The notes beneath the pieces are model-generated. The model was given only the letters and a program-made list of their open reading frames with translations, was not told where the DNA came from and searched no databases. Made by a program: the position numbers and the translations under genes. A stretch of 64,000 nucleotides of DNA from Cinclus cinclus (taxonomy: Eukaryota > Chordata > Aves > Passeriformes > Cinclidae). The stretch spans positions 17,036,704-17,100,703 of the forward strand of contig NC_085055.1 of the NCBI RefSeq assembly GCF_963662255.1. Reading direction: 5' to 3'. Positions 14,111 to 26,122 of the stretch are shown piece by piece; within the stretch, counting starts at the first letter, position 1, and every line of letters starts with the position of its first letter.

Positions 14111-14762
14111 ACTTCTGGAAAAGTCAGTCTTTCTAATAAATAATGGCTTTTAGCATGAAAACATTTTTAGGTTTTCGTATCATAACTGAGGGTTTTCAAG
14201 ATGAGATTTGTAATCTTTAGGAATTTGAAAACAGTACTGGAATTTTTTGGGGCACTGAAAAATCTAATCTTTCCCGTTTAAAAATACCCTTGAATTTTTA
14301 TTGGGTGTATTTGTCTGTTACTTATTGTTTAGTTCTGCAGCATGAGACGTACTCTAGGCATAAGTACAGTTATTTATGTGCTTAGAATATAAGCAAATGC
14401 TTAAGTGCTTTGCTTTTTCATATTCAGTTATGGGTTTGAGTATACAGAATAACAAACTTAGATGGCATCACATCAAAAAGACATCTGTGTATTTTGAAAA
14501 ATTGCTTGAAGGCTGTGCTCATCATACTGAGTAGAAAAAAAATCTTGAAATCATGAAGTGACGTAGAAGCTTTAAGGTGAAAGTTGTAATGTTCTTGGTT
14601 AAGAAATCTATTGAAAAGTTCAGTCTCCTTCCTTTAACAGCCTTGTATGGGATGTCTCTTTAGAAATTTTGGGTTTGTTGACCATTATGGTGGAAGAGCA
14701 GCAAAGAGACCAAGAATTGGTATTTTATCATTTGCATAGAACAGTTACAGCTTCAGAGTCTT

Positions 14763-14778
14763 GGGGGCGGGGGGGGGG
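14763..14778 (+). repeat. G homopolymer-like run
   Basis: Sixteen bases: five G, one C, then ten G, on the sense strand, 185 bases before the exon 3 acceptor. It could support a G-quadruplex and is a likely place for sequencing error or length variation. Confidence 0.8.
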
Positions 14779-14963
14779 AAGAGATACATGTGGCTTAGGA
14801 AAAAAGTATTTTGGAAGTGTAGTGATTTTAAAGGAGACAATAGGATCACAGCAAAATGTGTACTGACATTGCCATGGGGTCTCAGTATGGTTACCTCCCT
14901 GACATAGCACGCACATTATTTGTTTTTACTAAATAAATAAATGCATTTTTCCCCCTCTCCCAG

Positions 14964-15036
14964 AAGTGAATGTAGACCAGAGAAACTGCCATCACATTCC
15001 TTTGAAATCGATCATGAAGATGTGGATAAGGATGAA
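14964..15036 (+). CDS. DOCK10: DOCK10 exon 3 (N-terminal region)
   Basis: 73 nt; its first base completes the Gln codon from exon 2 and it ends in phase 0. W58-82. Encodes [20 protein letters not shown] then DKDE. '[16 protein letters not shown]' is nearly identical to human DOCK10 and distinct from the DOCK11 form as I recall it. The acceptor follows a good C/T tract. Confidence 0.95.
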
Positions 15037-15345
15037 GTATGTATTCTGGTTTTGGCATGGTTTTTCCCTACTGGGGAAGTTATTTATTACTTTAATATCA
15101 AATAAAGAATTATAATGGAAGGTCATTATCTCCTATAAAACATTTCATATTTTAAATAGCTCTGAAATTAGTGGAACAGCTTTGTCTCATGTCATCCCAT
15201 GTATGGGAGGGCTATTAATAATATCTTATTCTAGAAGGAATGAAAGAGTGATTATTTGTCATCAAGCAGATACTCAAACATTACAGTTTTTGTCTTGGAA
15301 TTCAGAAAACAAGTCTATGCAATTTTAACCTTGTCTTCCATATAG
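15037..15345 (+). other. Intron 3 (309 bp)
   Basis: Short AT-rich intron between exons 3 and 4. No feature other than its splice sites was seen. Confidence 0.85.
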
Positions 15346-15477
15346 GACACAACATCCCACTCATCTTCTAAAGGTGGTGGTGGAGGAGGAGGTGGATTAG
15401 CAGCAGGAGTTTACAAGTCTGGATGGCTTTATAAAGGGAATTTCAACAGCACTGTAAACAATAGTATTACTGTTCGG
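15346..15477 (+). CDS. DOCK10: DOCK10 exon 4 (Gly tract and start of PH domain)
   Basis: 132 nt, phase 0 to 0, W83-126. A Ser-rich stretch (DTTSHSSSK) is followed by eight glycines (W92-99, bases 15373-15396), then [19 protein letters not shown]. '[11 protein letters not shown]' is the first strand of the PH domain. Human DOCK10 has a similar but interrupted Gly-rich linker as I recall. The Gly run is coded by GGT and GGA triplets and may vary in length. Confidence 0.95.
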
Positions 15478-15745
15478 GTAAGGAAACAACATTATTCTTT
15501 CTTTACTCCATTGGGATTTATTTTCCACACAGAAGCACACTTTTTGTCATTGTCACTTAGCTGTTTATATCTCAGGTTTGATTACATTGCTTTAAATGAT
15601 AATGTAGTGATATTTCATTTGTCTGTAAAATAGTGATTGAAATTCAGACAGGAGTTGCCTGTTATTTAAACCCTGTGAATAAAGTATCAGTGAAAATAAT
15701 TTGCAGTACAACAATTCTTACGTTTCTTCTTTCCCACCACTTCAG
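15478..15745 (+). other. Intron 4 (268 bp)
   Basis: Short intron inside the PH-domain coding region. No further feature seen. Confidence 0.85.
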
Positions 15746-15880
15746 TCATTCAAAAAGCGCTACTTCCAGCTGACGCAGTTGTCGGATAACTCGTATATTA
15801 TGAATTTTTATAAAGATGAAAAAATATCAAAGGAGCCAAAGGGATGTATTTTTCTGGATTCTTGTACAGGAGTCATACAG
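15746..15880 (+). CDS. DOCK10: DOCK10 exon 5 (PH domain core)
   Basis: 135 nt, phase 0 to 0, W127-171. It carries the middle PH strands: [20 protein letters not shown], then [20 protein letters not shown] and TGVIQ. The basic 'KKRYFQL' segment is where PH domains usually contact phosphoinositide headgroups. Nearly identical to human DOCK10, so this part is under strong constraint. Confidence 0.96.
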
Positions 15881-18800
15881 GTAAGTTCCACTTTATTTCA
15901 TTATAGTGTTTTAGGTGTAGGATATGTTTAAAAAGGCAAGTGGAAGAACACGTTCATTAACAGAATAATGGTCTCATTAGCAGTTTCAGTAGGTGAAAGC
16001 ACCACTGGTTTTGCTCTTTAATGTGGTGCAGATGCTTAGAATGACAAGTGACAAAAAAACACAGCTGAATTATGGTAGCAGACCATGCACACACTCTTTG
16101 TCCATGACAAACATGATAAAAAAATACTGTGAAATGTTTGGGAGGGGTTTCACTGAAATTATTTTCTGAGATGTCAGATTTTACCTCATGCTTACCAAGA
16201 GCATGCTTGCTTGTGGGGCAAAGAGATTCGGGTTACAAAACATTGCCTTTGGGCAAGTGTGAAATTAATCTTGTATCCTGAACCTACTTGAAGGTCATCA
16301 CTTTTGGAGGTGATGGAGATTCTTAATGGCATGATAGGACAAGACTTTGTTTATTTGCCAGAAGTGTCTAAAACAACCTTTTTTTTTCCTGTTTTTACCC
16401 TTAGACTGTGTTTTTAGCTTTTATCTCCCATCTTGTTCTTCTTTTCCTCTCATTCTAATAAGATATTTCTCTTTTTTCTTTTGTTTCATTCTAAACAAGA
16501 TGTTTCCTTGCTTGGTATGTGACTATTGACTGATGTAGCCCAATGTGTCACTGAATAAGGAAATGCCTTTTATTTAATCCATGATTTACTATTTAACCAG
16601 TAAATATTGGTAATAGTATTAGGCAGGCTGATTTGAGGATTGCTTTGAAAGAAACCTTTCGGGTAATGCAAGGGAAGAACTGCTGATAAATAAAAGGTTT
16701 TCTTGGTTACAATGCCTCTTGTTCACTTCTAAACCCTTTTGGAGCAAGAAAAATGATCAGTTCCCAGTGACTGACCCTGGGAACAAGGAATTGCTGGCAG
16801 TCCCCAGCTCTGTGGCAGTGGCCATTATCCCAGTGCTGTTTCAGAAGGGTGTTTCTTTTGCCAAACGGGGGTAGAAGAGGATGGAGATCTGCATGTAGGA
16901 CAGGGATGTTTGCCAGTGTCATTCCATTGGCTTGAGAGACCCTCACAGGTGGTTTGGAAGTGTAGCAGAAGCCATGGAGGAGATTCTTATAGAAAAATCC
17001 TGCTCAGAAATTCCTGCTGGCACAAGGGCTTTCTTGTAAGCTGTGTCTCAGCCCGAGCTCCAGTCCAGCCCTGTGGGGTGTGTGTATGTACATATTTAAT
17101 GCTACCCCAGAGGGTGCCCTTTCTGCTGTGTTGTTTCTCATGACACTGCAGGATAGCAGAAATGTCTTGACTGCAAGATTTATGCTGTTTTTTACTAACT
17201 TCTGACAAAAAACTTCAAGAAACCTTTGAAATCCTCCTCCCCCTGAACCTTTCACAGCTGTGTTCTAAATCTACAGTGTTCCTCCAGATTGTCCCACACT
17301 GCTTGCATGGTGGCTTCTCCTCTTGCCTGCCCCCACATGCAAGTTTCTGTGATAGTTTTTGATTGACATTTAGTATGGGACTCACAAATCTGTGCTATCT
17401 TCACTAGCAAGAAGTTAAATCCTAGCCAAGGATGTCCTAGGGAGAATAGCATCAGCTGTCAAAGTCTGTGATGGACTTGGAATCATAGGGCTGAAAAACA
17501 AAACCTGGTTTAGAGTTGCCATAAAGAAGGAGACCAGAGAATGTGGAGAAAGAGTTGGTTAAAACTGAATTTTTAGTGAAAAAATGTGATAGGTACAGTG
17601 TGATCTCATGAGTTTTAATACTACTATAATTTTTTGAAGTATCTATGAATGACTTTGAGCTCCTGTTTGATTGAGATACAGTACCAAAATTGTAGTAAAT
17701 ATCCCAGAGAAATAATCTCCAGATAAAATACAAATGCTTCCAAAACAATTCTATTAGTTTAGAAGAATGACCCTGCAGGCATTAGACTTAGCCTGATGTT
17801 TCATTTATAGCTCATTCATAGTCTCTTTTATGAATCTTGTATTGTTTATTTTTGGAAGAAATTTTTGAACTTGAAATTAAGTGTTGAAGATTAGAAATCA
17901 AGGTCCACTGTATAGAAGGAGTTTTGTAGAGGTGCAAACTGAGAAATGGTACCTTGGCTTTTTTTTTTTCCTGTTAACTGATCAGGAAGGTAAAATAGTT
18001 GGCCTTAGATTTGAAACAAAGACTTTGCTGTAGATCTCATCTGCTTGCCAGAAGTCTGAAGTGCAGATGGAAAAGTGGATATTGAAGTTTTCCTGCCCTG
18101 CTGATGTTTTTAAGATTCAGCATGCAAGATACATTGCTGTATTAGATAATGTCTGATAGTCTTTCAGTACCTGTTTTAAAGATCTTGGCCATGTCTATAA
18201 GAGGAAGTACATAATATAGGCAATAAATGCATTCCTTCTTGTGTTTCAGTACCTGTTTTAAAGATCTTGGCCATTTCATAAGGGGAAATATATAAAATAG
18301 AAAATAAATCCATTAATTTTAAATGTTTTTTGTCTTATCTGAAATAAAATTGAAACATAGCATTCTTCTTCATAGATTGTGCATGAACTGGTGTACACAA
18401 TCCACTTTACAAATAATCTGTCTTTAAAAGTTTTAAATGACCACTACCTAAGTTTCTTGGACTAGCTTTTTTTCAACTTCTAGCTCTTAGTTAAGCCCTT
18501 ATATGATTTTATATATATGCAACAGGTTTTAGTGATGTTTTACTCCTTGTTTTGCATTAGTTTGAATATATGATTGGAGGAAAGGAGTGATTTCAGGATC
18601 AGGGTAAATACTGAACACCCAAGAACCAATGCTACAAAAACCAAGCCTGTTTCTTACTCTGCATTTGATGAACTAAAATTTATAACCCTGAAAGAATATT
18701 TTCTGCCATAAAGTACTTGAAAGGAAAATTATTTCCTATCAAGAGAATTTCCAGTAGGAGAACTAAAACATAGCACACGTGCATACATACACCCTCAGAG

Positions 18801-20303
18801 AATCCCAAGTCAGTTTGAAAAGCCAAGATTTGTTTGAACCCATTGACCCAAGTAGCTCCACAAGAAGTAGTTCAGTCTTAAGTGATTCCTGGTCTGGGTC
18901 ATGACATGTAATATAAGAACTGGAGCAAGTGATTAGCAACAGATTGGGTAGGAATCTTCTAAATCATCTCTGCTGCTGGAAAAAATTGTTCATGGAACTT
19001 GCTTCTCAATGTCCTGAGTTTGCATCCTCCTCTGCTAATCAGTATCAGATTTTTGCCTCTGTTCTTGTTAAATAAAAGTATCACTATCATCTCACCATCT
19101 AACTTAGAAACCTCTTAATAACTTGTTCATATAGAACTATGCAGAAAAATACTTACAATATGCAGAACTACAGGAGATCACTGTGATGTTATTTGAGACA
19201 GTTAAGGCAGAAAAATGGAGTGAAATGACCAGTTATGGGGGAGATGATTTTTTTTTTCATTTGTCAGCATCACTTCAAGGTTAAATCTGTCAACTGAGCG
19301 ATGGCAATCTTCTGGAATATTGAAATCAAAATGGTGGCACTGGTGTCCATCATCAGTCAGCTTTAAAAGTTCAGTGAAACAGTAGGGGATAGAATGCATT
19401 ACTGTTCTCTCAGAAATAAGGAGGAGAGAAAATTGAAGCAACCAACTGCTTCCTTAAGGCTAAGGGATATGTGCCTCACTAATTGGGTAAAATTGAGAAA
19501 TTAAGCACATTATGTTAGACCCCATCATTTTAATTTTATTGAGCAGTTTCAGTAGCTCAGTACCTGTTAATTCTTATAACAGAAATTGATTGACATTGTC
19601 TCCTGCAGGTAAAATCTGGTGACAGAGAACAGCTCTCAGAACTCAATCTATTCCCACTATACTGGGCATTTGTTCTTATTTTGTGCTTGAAAATTATAGC
19701 ATTGTAATGAATGACCAGCACTGTACCTCACCTTTGCCTTTTGTGAAAAATTGTTGAAATCCCCTAAGCTGTTTTTAAATCCTCCTAAGACAAAAGTAGA
19801 TGTGGGAAGTACCCATTGTAATAGTTACTGTGCCAGAATTTGTCCTGTTGCAGTCTTCTGGAAAGTCCTGTTCCCACTCTCCCCCAAATATTTATGTGAC
19901 TTAGCAATACTTTGATTTATCTTTTTGAGTGTCTGGTGTGCTGGTGAAGTGTAAGAGGCTTGTTTTTCGAGCTGTTCTCTCCAGACCACTCCAACTCATG
20001 TAGCAGTGCTGCACTTTGTGACCAGAGGTCTTTTATTGTTCCTCATGGGAGGTATTCCCTTCTGAACTATTGTCCATCTTAGATTTCTGTGGCTAAATAT
20101 AGCACATATGTTTGTCCACAGAAGATCTTTAATGCACAAATTGACAGAAATTTGTTATTTGAATTTTCTTTAAAGCCCCTGAAGTTTGCTTAAGTGTCAT
20201 TTTTAAGGAGTAGCCATATAGAAGTCCATCTTATGGATGCCTTTTATAGTACTTTGTTGTATTAGTTCTAGTGTTTATTTTTATTTTCCTTTTGTTCCAA
20301 CAG
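15881..20303 (+). other. Intron 5 (4.4 kb)
   Basis: Interrupts the PH domain. It contains an imperfect tandem duplication of about 82 bases (18162 to about 18314). No coding segment, RNA gene or transposon was recognised. Confidence 0.75.
18162..18314. repeat. Imperfect tandem duplication, period about 82
   Basis: The segment starting TTTCAGTACCTGTTTTAAAG at 18162 recurs at 18244. The first 35 or so bases of each copy match almost exactly; the rest is similar but diverged (AAGAGGAAGTACATAATA against AAGGGGAAATATATAAAA). It is a local duplication of old to middle age in intron 5. Confidence 0.75.
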
Positions 20304-20487
20304 AATAACAGGCTTAGGAAACATGCCTTTGAGTTGAAAATGAATGACCTCACATACTTTGTGCTGGCAGCTGAGAATGAGCAGGATATGGATGACTGGA
20401 TTTTTACTCTCAACAAAATCCTGCAAATAAATCCAGAGGGAACTATTCAGGAGAGGAAGAGTGCAGATCTCACTGATCTGAGACTTG
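20304..20487 (+). CDS. DOCK10: DOCK10 exon 6 (end of PH domain)
   Basis: 184 nt, starts in phase 0 and ends with one base of a split codon; W172-232. Encodes [20 protein letters not shown] and [20 protein letters not shown]. The helix 'E.DMDDWI.TLN.IL' with Trp W203 is the invariant C-terminal PH helix. After it comes a Ser/Asp-rich linker ([13 protein letters not shown]). The acceptor is CAG after a T-rich tract. Confidence 0.95.
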
Positions 20488-22102
20488 GTAAGAGTGAAAA
20501 ATCTCTTATATTGCTGGGGTTTTTTTAAACAAGTGAAAAAAGTGGAACCTTCAATCAGTATTTAATCATTTTAACTGCCTGAGTTTGTAATAGATTCTGT
20601 ACCTATTGATTTCTGAGGAAGCAGCACCAGTCTTGGCAATCCCTGAACAATGTCAGCTAACTCCCTTCAGATCATTTTCAAACTCTGTAGGGGAGGTAAA
20701 GCTGTTCCCACAAAGTCAGCAGGAGCAACATGGCTCTACTTTGCATATGCAGCTCTTTTTTAAATTTAGTCCTCTCTGTCAGTGATCTTGCTGGTACTTT
20801 GTGTTTTACTGTCCTGGAACTCTGAAGGTTTAAAAAAGTTTTGTTCTGGAGAGTGGTTTGGTCAGTTCTTTCCCCAACATTTTGCTTTCTTTAAAAATCT
20901 AGAGCTAATAATGGGAAAGAAAAAACAGAAAAAAAAAACACGCAAAAAAAACCCTGTGATATGTGGGTCTTTCTCTGAAAGCTTATTGACTTTTACTTTT
21001 TACTCTTTTGAGCTTGTATATTATCCTCTCAGTGTGGAAGAAAGAATTGGATGCTCTCTTATACTGCAGTCTTCATGTGGCAGTAACTCATTCCTCCACA
21101 TAATAAATCCACATAGAGTTTGGATGAACTCCAACTGAAATTCTAAGGCTGAAAACACTTGAAACCTTAATACAGCTGTAAAATGCATGGGCTCTGAGCT
21201 GAGTCAAAGTTTTGAATCCACTTGCATCTGAATCTTAGGGATGTTCAGAGCTCATTGAACTCTTTAGCCTGATGTTTATAAGTTCTAATTTTGGAAGGAC
21301 AGGATGCTCTTCCTATAGAAAAAGATGTTTTTAGAACTTGGAGACACAAGAGACTTGCACTTCAGAGGAGTACTTTTGAAAATCCCACCCATAAGGGGTA
21401 TTAATGAAACAGGAAGAAATATGTGCATAAAAGGTCAAAAACACAGGCTAACAGAAAACAGAAGTCTCTACTGGTATAAAAGCTGATAACAAGCAACAGG
21501 AATGTGCTATAGAGTTAACTTGTCAAAAGACATGAGGCCTTCTTGGCAAGAAGAGCCCTAAGTGACTGTAATGACTTCTTTGACATGGGGCTGAGAACAG
21601 AGCATTCCCTGGTGAGCTGAGTGAAGCACAGGGCTTGTGTTCAGTGCTGTTCTCTGGATCCATAGGTTTGCAGCTCGTGGAGTCCAGACTGCATCCCTGC
21701 CTTTCCCAAAGAGTGGGTAAGGTCCTGCCTGCCTCACTTTACTGGGAATCCAAAATCTTTTAACATAAACCCTTGGTGTTGCATCAGAAGGGACTGAGCT
21801 GACAGTGTGACTTTGTTGTGGGTGTGAACATTTGTCATGGCTGAATGTGTTGGGTGTTTAACTGAGTAGTCAGGCCACTTGTTTGGGAGCTTAAATATAG
21901 ACTAAGATGCAGTGAGCAGCAGTGAGAGGTGAGGTTGAGGAGGACAGAGGTTTACATGAGCATCTCTTCCATTTGGAGAGATTGAGTCTGAAGGGAATAG
22001 AAAGAAATAACATGGAATATAGGGGGTTTTCTCTTTTAAACCCTATGGTAATAGCAAGAATAATAAGACCATTTTGTGGGTTTTTTTTTCCTTCTCTTCA
22101 AG
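20488..22102 (+). other. Intron 6 (1.6 kb)
   Basis: A-rich simple sequence lies at about 20918-20955. Nothing else identifiable; short open frames here show no family resemblance. Confidence 0.75.
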
Positions 22103-22188
22103 ACCCTGCAGAAGTTTCAGTGAATTATGATTGCTCTCAAGAAGAGGCAGATTCTTCAGAGAACAACTTGCACCTAGACTTCACAAAA
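22103..22188 (+). CDS. DOCK10: DOCK10 exon 7 (acidic linker)
   Basis: 86 nt; the first two bases complete an Asp codon begun in exon 6. W233-261. Encodes DPAEVSVNYDCSQEEADSSE and NNLHLDFTK. 'EE.DSSENNLH.DF.K' matches human DOCK10; the residues before it are variable. Acidic and probably disordered. Confidence 0.9.
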
Positions 22189-24256
22189 GTAATGGATATT
22201 ACATTTTTCTTTACAATTCTAGTGGAAAGAATTTCCAAGGTGAAAAATGCCTGACAATAGCTGATCATTAGTATTTTGAACGGTTGAAAAATATAGCAGT
22301 CTGTTACAATTGTTGGAGACACAAGTGACAGGAATAATCTTCTTTCTGAGCAACTCATCCATTTGTTTAAGTGCAAAAATCTCCACGACATGCCAAGAGA
22401 GTAGATGCTCTGCAGACTACTTTGATTTAGACCTGTGAACTGAGTAAGGGTGTGGTCCCCTCAGTTGCGTGTGAAATATTTGCTCATCTGAACTGCATTT
22501 CAGTAGAATTTGGCCCTGGGAGAGGCAAGATTTCCTGTGTGACTGGCTAGGAAGTGAGCTCTGAATATCTCACACGTGCTACCAGGGGAAGCATTTTGTC
22601 CTCTGGAGCTCATAAACTGCTTCATGTGGATGAGATAATTGTATATGCTGCTAATAAGCTCTTTAATGAAAAGCTAGATTGGAAATGCTTCACTGCTTTC
22701 TCTTAAATGAACTTAATCTGTTTGTAGCCTTCTGCCAGTGAGCTGCTGTAGATGCTGTCTATCTACAGAGCCAAATGTTTTTGAGGATGTTACACAGATT
22801 TGAACTGAAAGCTATCTATGCAATTGAGGACAGAATTTTACTGTAGGTCATATTCATATATGTGAAGTGGTCACCTAGAATGCAAAAAAGCAGAAAAAAG
22901 CAAATCACGGAACAAAATAAAAACAGCCAACTGAATAACTTGTATCTGAGTTTATGTATTAAGGGCAGCAGTGTCTGATCATCTTGTCTGTGGATAGGTT
23001 TAGTTGATGCAGATATCTCAGAGGTATCTTGCAGTTCTCTCAAAGACCACTGGTGCCTGCAAAGCTATAGGAGAGGGTCAACTTGTTTTGTGATGCTCTT
23101 TTTGCCCTTTATATGGATAATTCCTGTTCCCCCACCCTGGCTCTACAGGTCTGGCTGCAGCAGTGTTCTGTGGCCTTTCCCTAGTCCATGGCAGATAAAC
23201 ATCCTGATCCCATCTCTATCTAAACCAGTCTGCCAGAGCCACATCTGCTTCTGCAGGTCAGGCCATGGGCAGTGTGTGTTAGGAAATGAACACAGAGCTC
23301 TCGGTCTGGCTGGGCTGCTGCTGCTGCTTGTTATTTTATGTGTATTGGCAATATCATGATGTGGGAGACATGAAGCACTGAATGGGACCTGAACAAGAGA
23401 ATATCCTGTGCCATCTCATCTAAGGGTTTTGTTCAGTCCTAGGCAACCAGAAAAGATGGACACTCTCTTAATATTTCAGAGATTAAAACAAAAAAAAAAA
23501 TAAAAGTTAGATAAAATCAAAGTGCAGGGAAAGACTGAAGGAATTGAGCAGTTGGAATATCCCAAGGGACCTTTAAGGGGAAGGGAATGTATAGGACTTA
23601 CTTTACCTGTTGGATAAATGAGCTTAACCAGCAAGGAAAAAGCTTTTTTATGCTATTAGGCATAAGGATAAACTTTTAGAAAGCAGGGTAGGAAAGCACC
23701 AGGTGGCTTCAGAAGGTGAAGTTGTTTTTGTCAGAGAGCTTGCTATTAACTTAAGCATTTGCCTGTCAGAAAGGAAAAGGATGTGTCTGATCATCCCTGT
23801 GGCCAAGGGTGGGAAGGAGAGGATTCCCAGCCTTCCCTTTGGGTGACACTGCAGTCTGTGTCTGCTCTGCCTGTGAGGCTGAGTGCCATATGCTGCTCCC
23901 CTTTCTGCCCTCCCCTGGCACAGGTGTTTTTCTGTGGGGCTGGTTTGCTAGGGGTTTATTTCCCTCAGCTTGGGAATCTCTAAACTGATTTTGGTGCAGG
24001 GATCTGACGTCTTCCTCAATGGATAGCATATGTGAACATACCAAAGCTTGATTTCCTTAATTGATCTATGTTTTGATTCCTTAGAAGTATGTCATGGCCT
24101 GAAAATCCCTGCTTCACAAAGAAAGAGTGCTTGGGGATAACTGCTGCAGAAGTGGGAAATGTTATGAGTGCAGCATTGATCGCTCATTTAGAAGTCTAAT
24201 AACTCTATGGATTTCTGTTCTTGTACAGAAAGCTAATTTATTATCTGTCACCACAG
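22189..24256 (+). other. Intron 7 (2.1 kb)
   Basis: No exon, RNA gene or transposon recognised. A short A-run lies near 23489-23500. Confidence 0.75.
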
Positions 24257-24340
24257 TACATCACAGAAACAGAAGAAACAGTGAAAGCCTCTCGAAATGC
24301 AGAGCGACTAAACCTGTTCTCTTTGGATCCTGATATAGCA
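24257..24340 (+). CDS. DOCK10: DOCK10 exon 8 (linker)
   Basis: 84 nt, phase 0 to 0, W262-289. Encodes [20 protein letters not shown] then FSLDPDIA. '[12 protein letters not shown]' is a well-conserved DOCK10 segment. Being symmetric, the exon could be skipped without changing frame; no evidence of skipping is visible. Confidence 0.94.
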
Positions 24341-25216
24341 GTAAGCAATTTTTTTTGAAAATTCTTAGGAATTTTATAATACAGGTGACACAAGCTAACT
24401 GGGTTAGCTCAGCCAGCAGAGTGGGTTGTACTTCTGCAAGCAAGTGGGTATACTCAAGGCTTCAGCAGTGAAGAGGGAGGAGAGCTATGTGTAGTGCACA
24501 GAGATTTCTGTGCAGGCTCCACACTTTGGCTGCAGAACGACTGAGGATGGCAGTGACCTCTGGAGGTCATCCAGTCCAGCTGAGCTAAGATCTGAATTAG
24601 TTCAAAACAAGCGTTAAAGCAAAGTTTAACATTTAATGTCAGGATTCAAAGGAAGTTATTTCTTGCACTGACTGTGATTTAAATGGAAATTTTATTTTCG
24701 TTAAAGAGAATGCTTAAATAACATTAGGATCTGTGTATATTTAAACTGGAGCCTGATGTCAATCAACTATAAGACCTTTATTCAAAATATTAAGCAAATT
24801 GAAATAGTGATGTGGTATCTAAGTGCTGGGAATAAAGGGAAGTGCCTGGGATCTCATTCTCAAATGTGCTGTTAATCTGAAAATGTGAGGGTTTTTAATC
24901 TATATGAGGAAATTAAAAGCTGACATTTAGAGTAAGTAAACAATAAAAAAAGTTTGTTCTAAAATTATAGGAAACCTAATTTAGATACCGAATTGTGCCT
25001 CTCACATTATATATGTCCTCAGGCGTTCTTTTTGATTTGCTTCCTATTCTACAAATTAGGAATAACACTCATTAACTATAGTAATATGAAGATACCAGCA
25101 TTGACTTTTGGGGTTTTTCAGTTGTTTTAGGGGTTGCAAAGACCTTTAAAAAGTTTACTTAGTTTTGGAATATGATGCATTTTCCTATGTATGACAAATT
25201 GCCCTACTTATTTCAG
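24341..25216 (+). other. Intron 8 (0.9 kb)
   Basis: Holds a probable degraded CR1 LINE fragment (24541-24585) and otherwise AT-rich unique sequence. Confidence 0.7.
24541..24585 (-). mobile_element. Degraded CR1-like LINE 3' fragment
   Basis: The stretch around GACCTCTGGAGGTCATCCAG, preceded by GAGGATGGCAG and followed by TCCAGCTGAG, resembles the reverse complement of the conserved 3' end of avian CR1 elements. Only about 45 bases align by eye and no reverse transcriptase frame is present. It would be an old, 5'-truncated copy. A RepeatMasker run would settle it. Confidence 0.5.
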
Positions 25217-25372
25217 GCATTGAGTCCTCAGAAAAAGGAGTTTCCAGGGATGAACTCAGTGATAAAGCCATTTGAAGAAAAGCCTGCAAAGAGGATCCTG
25301 ATTACCTGCAAATCCCTCAGTTTGAATCTCCAGGCCTGTGTTACTGAAAATGAAAATGATCCCTTAACCAAC
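25217..25372 (+). CDS. DOCK10: DOCK10 exon 9 (linker before DHR-1)
   Basis: 156 nt, phase 0 to 0, W290-341. Encodes [40 protein letters not shown] and [12 protein letters not shown]. 'IKPFEEK.AKRI...CK.L..NLQ' is shared by all zizimins. Because it ends in phase 0, it can join in frame either to exon 10 or to the candidate alternative exon at 25748. Confidence 0.95.
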
Positions 25373-25396
25373 GTAAGCTTTTCTTATTTCTCTGTG

Positions 25397-25464
25397 ATTT
25401 TTTGGTTTTGTTCTTTTTTGTTTGTTTGTTTGTTTCGGTTGTCGTTTTTTTTTTTTTCTTTTTG
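25397..25464 (+). repeat. T/G-rich low-complexity tract
   Basis: Runs of T with GTTT units and a T13 stretch just downstream of the exon 9 donor, on the sense strand. Similar in character to the tracts at 7791 and 14021. Confidence 0.75.
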
Positions 25465-25747
25465 TACATGTGTTTGGAAAAACAAGTGAAAGGAAAGCTG
25501 TATTACACATGCAAACTGCTCCCTCTAGTCTGAATAACAAAACTGATTAACTTTTCTATAGATATTCTGGAAGTGATTTACATTGCAGACTTTTAGCTAC
25601 AGTTCAGTGAAGGATTAAAAATGTTTCAAACCTTGAGAAATCTTAACAATTGCTATAAGAAGAACAAGTTTAAACTGCCAAGATCTATGTAAGCAGGCAA
25701 CTGAATATCAGTTGCTGGTGAACTTGGGGTTTTTTGTTGTTTTTCAG

Positions 25748-25909
25748 GGAGAGACAAGGAACCCAGCAGATAAAGTTACAGGAGAGAAGGCAAAATTGAA
25801 AGGACAGCATGTTTTATCTAGTGGAAAAATCCACCTAAACCAGGACAAAACAGAAAATTTTGCTTATTCTTACTGTAAAAAGAAGAGGACCAGGAAAACT
25901 GAGATGTAG
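25748..25909 (+). CDS. Candidate alternative terminal exon of DOCK10
   Basis: Following a T-rich tract and CAG, a frame of 53 codons opens exactly in phase with exon 9 and ends at TAG (25907-25909). It reads GETRNPADKVTGEKAKLKGQ, then a basic C-terminus containing CKKKRTRKTEM. An AATAAA lies 214 bases past the stop. If used, it would end the protein after the PH domain and linker, giving a soluble PH-only form without DHR-1 or DHR-2. I know of no such isoform. The alternative is a chance frame: a run of 53 codons without a stop in AT-rich sequence is uncommon but not decisive. Confidence 0.35.
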   Translation, partial: GETRNPADKVTGEKAKLKGQHVLSSGKIHLNQDKTENFAYSYCKKKRTRKTEM

Positions 25910-26122
25910 ATATCAGTCTATAGCTTTTTGTTATTTTTGCTCTGAAGCAGGAAAGTTATGAGACATCAGTGTCCCAGAAATTCCACTTTCATATATTACA
26001 TATGAGGCATTGATTTTTTTGTTGATTTGTTTGTTTTTCATTTGAAGATGACCTCTACAGTGAGTGCAAATTTAGCATGATGTAATCAATATCTTTTTTT
26101 GGCAGACTGGAATAACTGTTTA

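Larger units (their letters stand above)
11092..14963 (+). other. Intron 2 (3.9 kb)
   Basis: Contains a 21-base T run (13574-13594), a long T/G-rich tract (14021-14110) and an almost pure G run (14763-14778). A small hairpin with 8-base arms sits at 13802-13823. Nothing coding is recognisable; the frame at 13047-13355 has no family resemblance. Confidence 0.75.
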
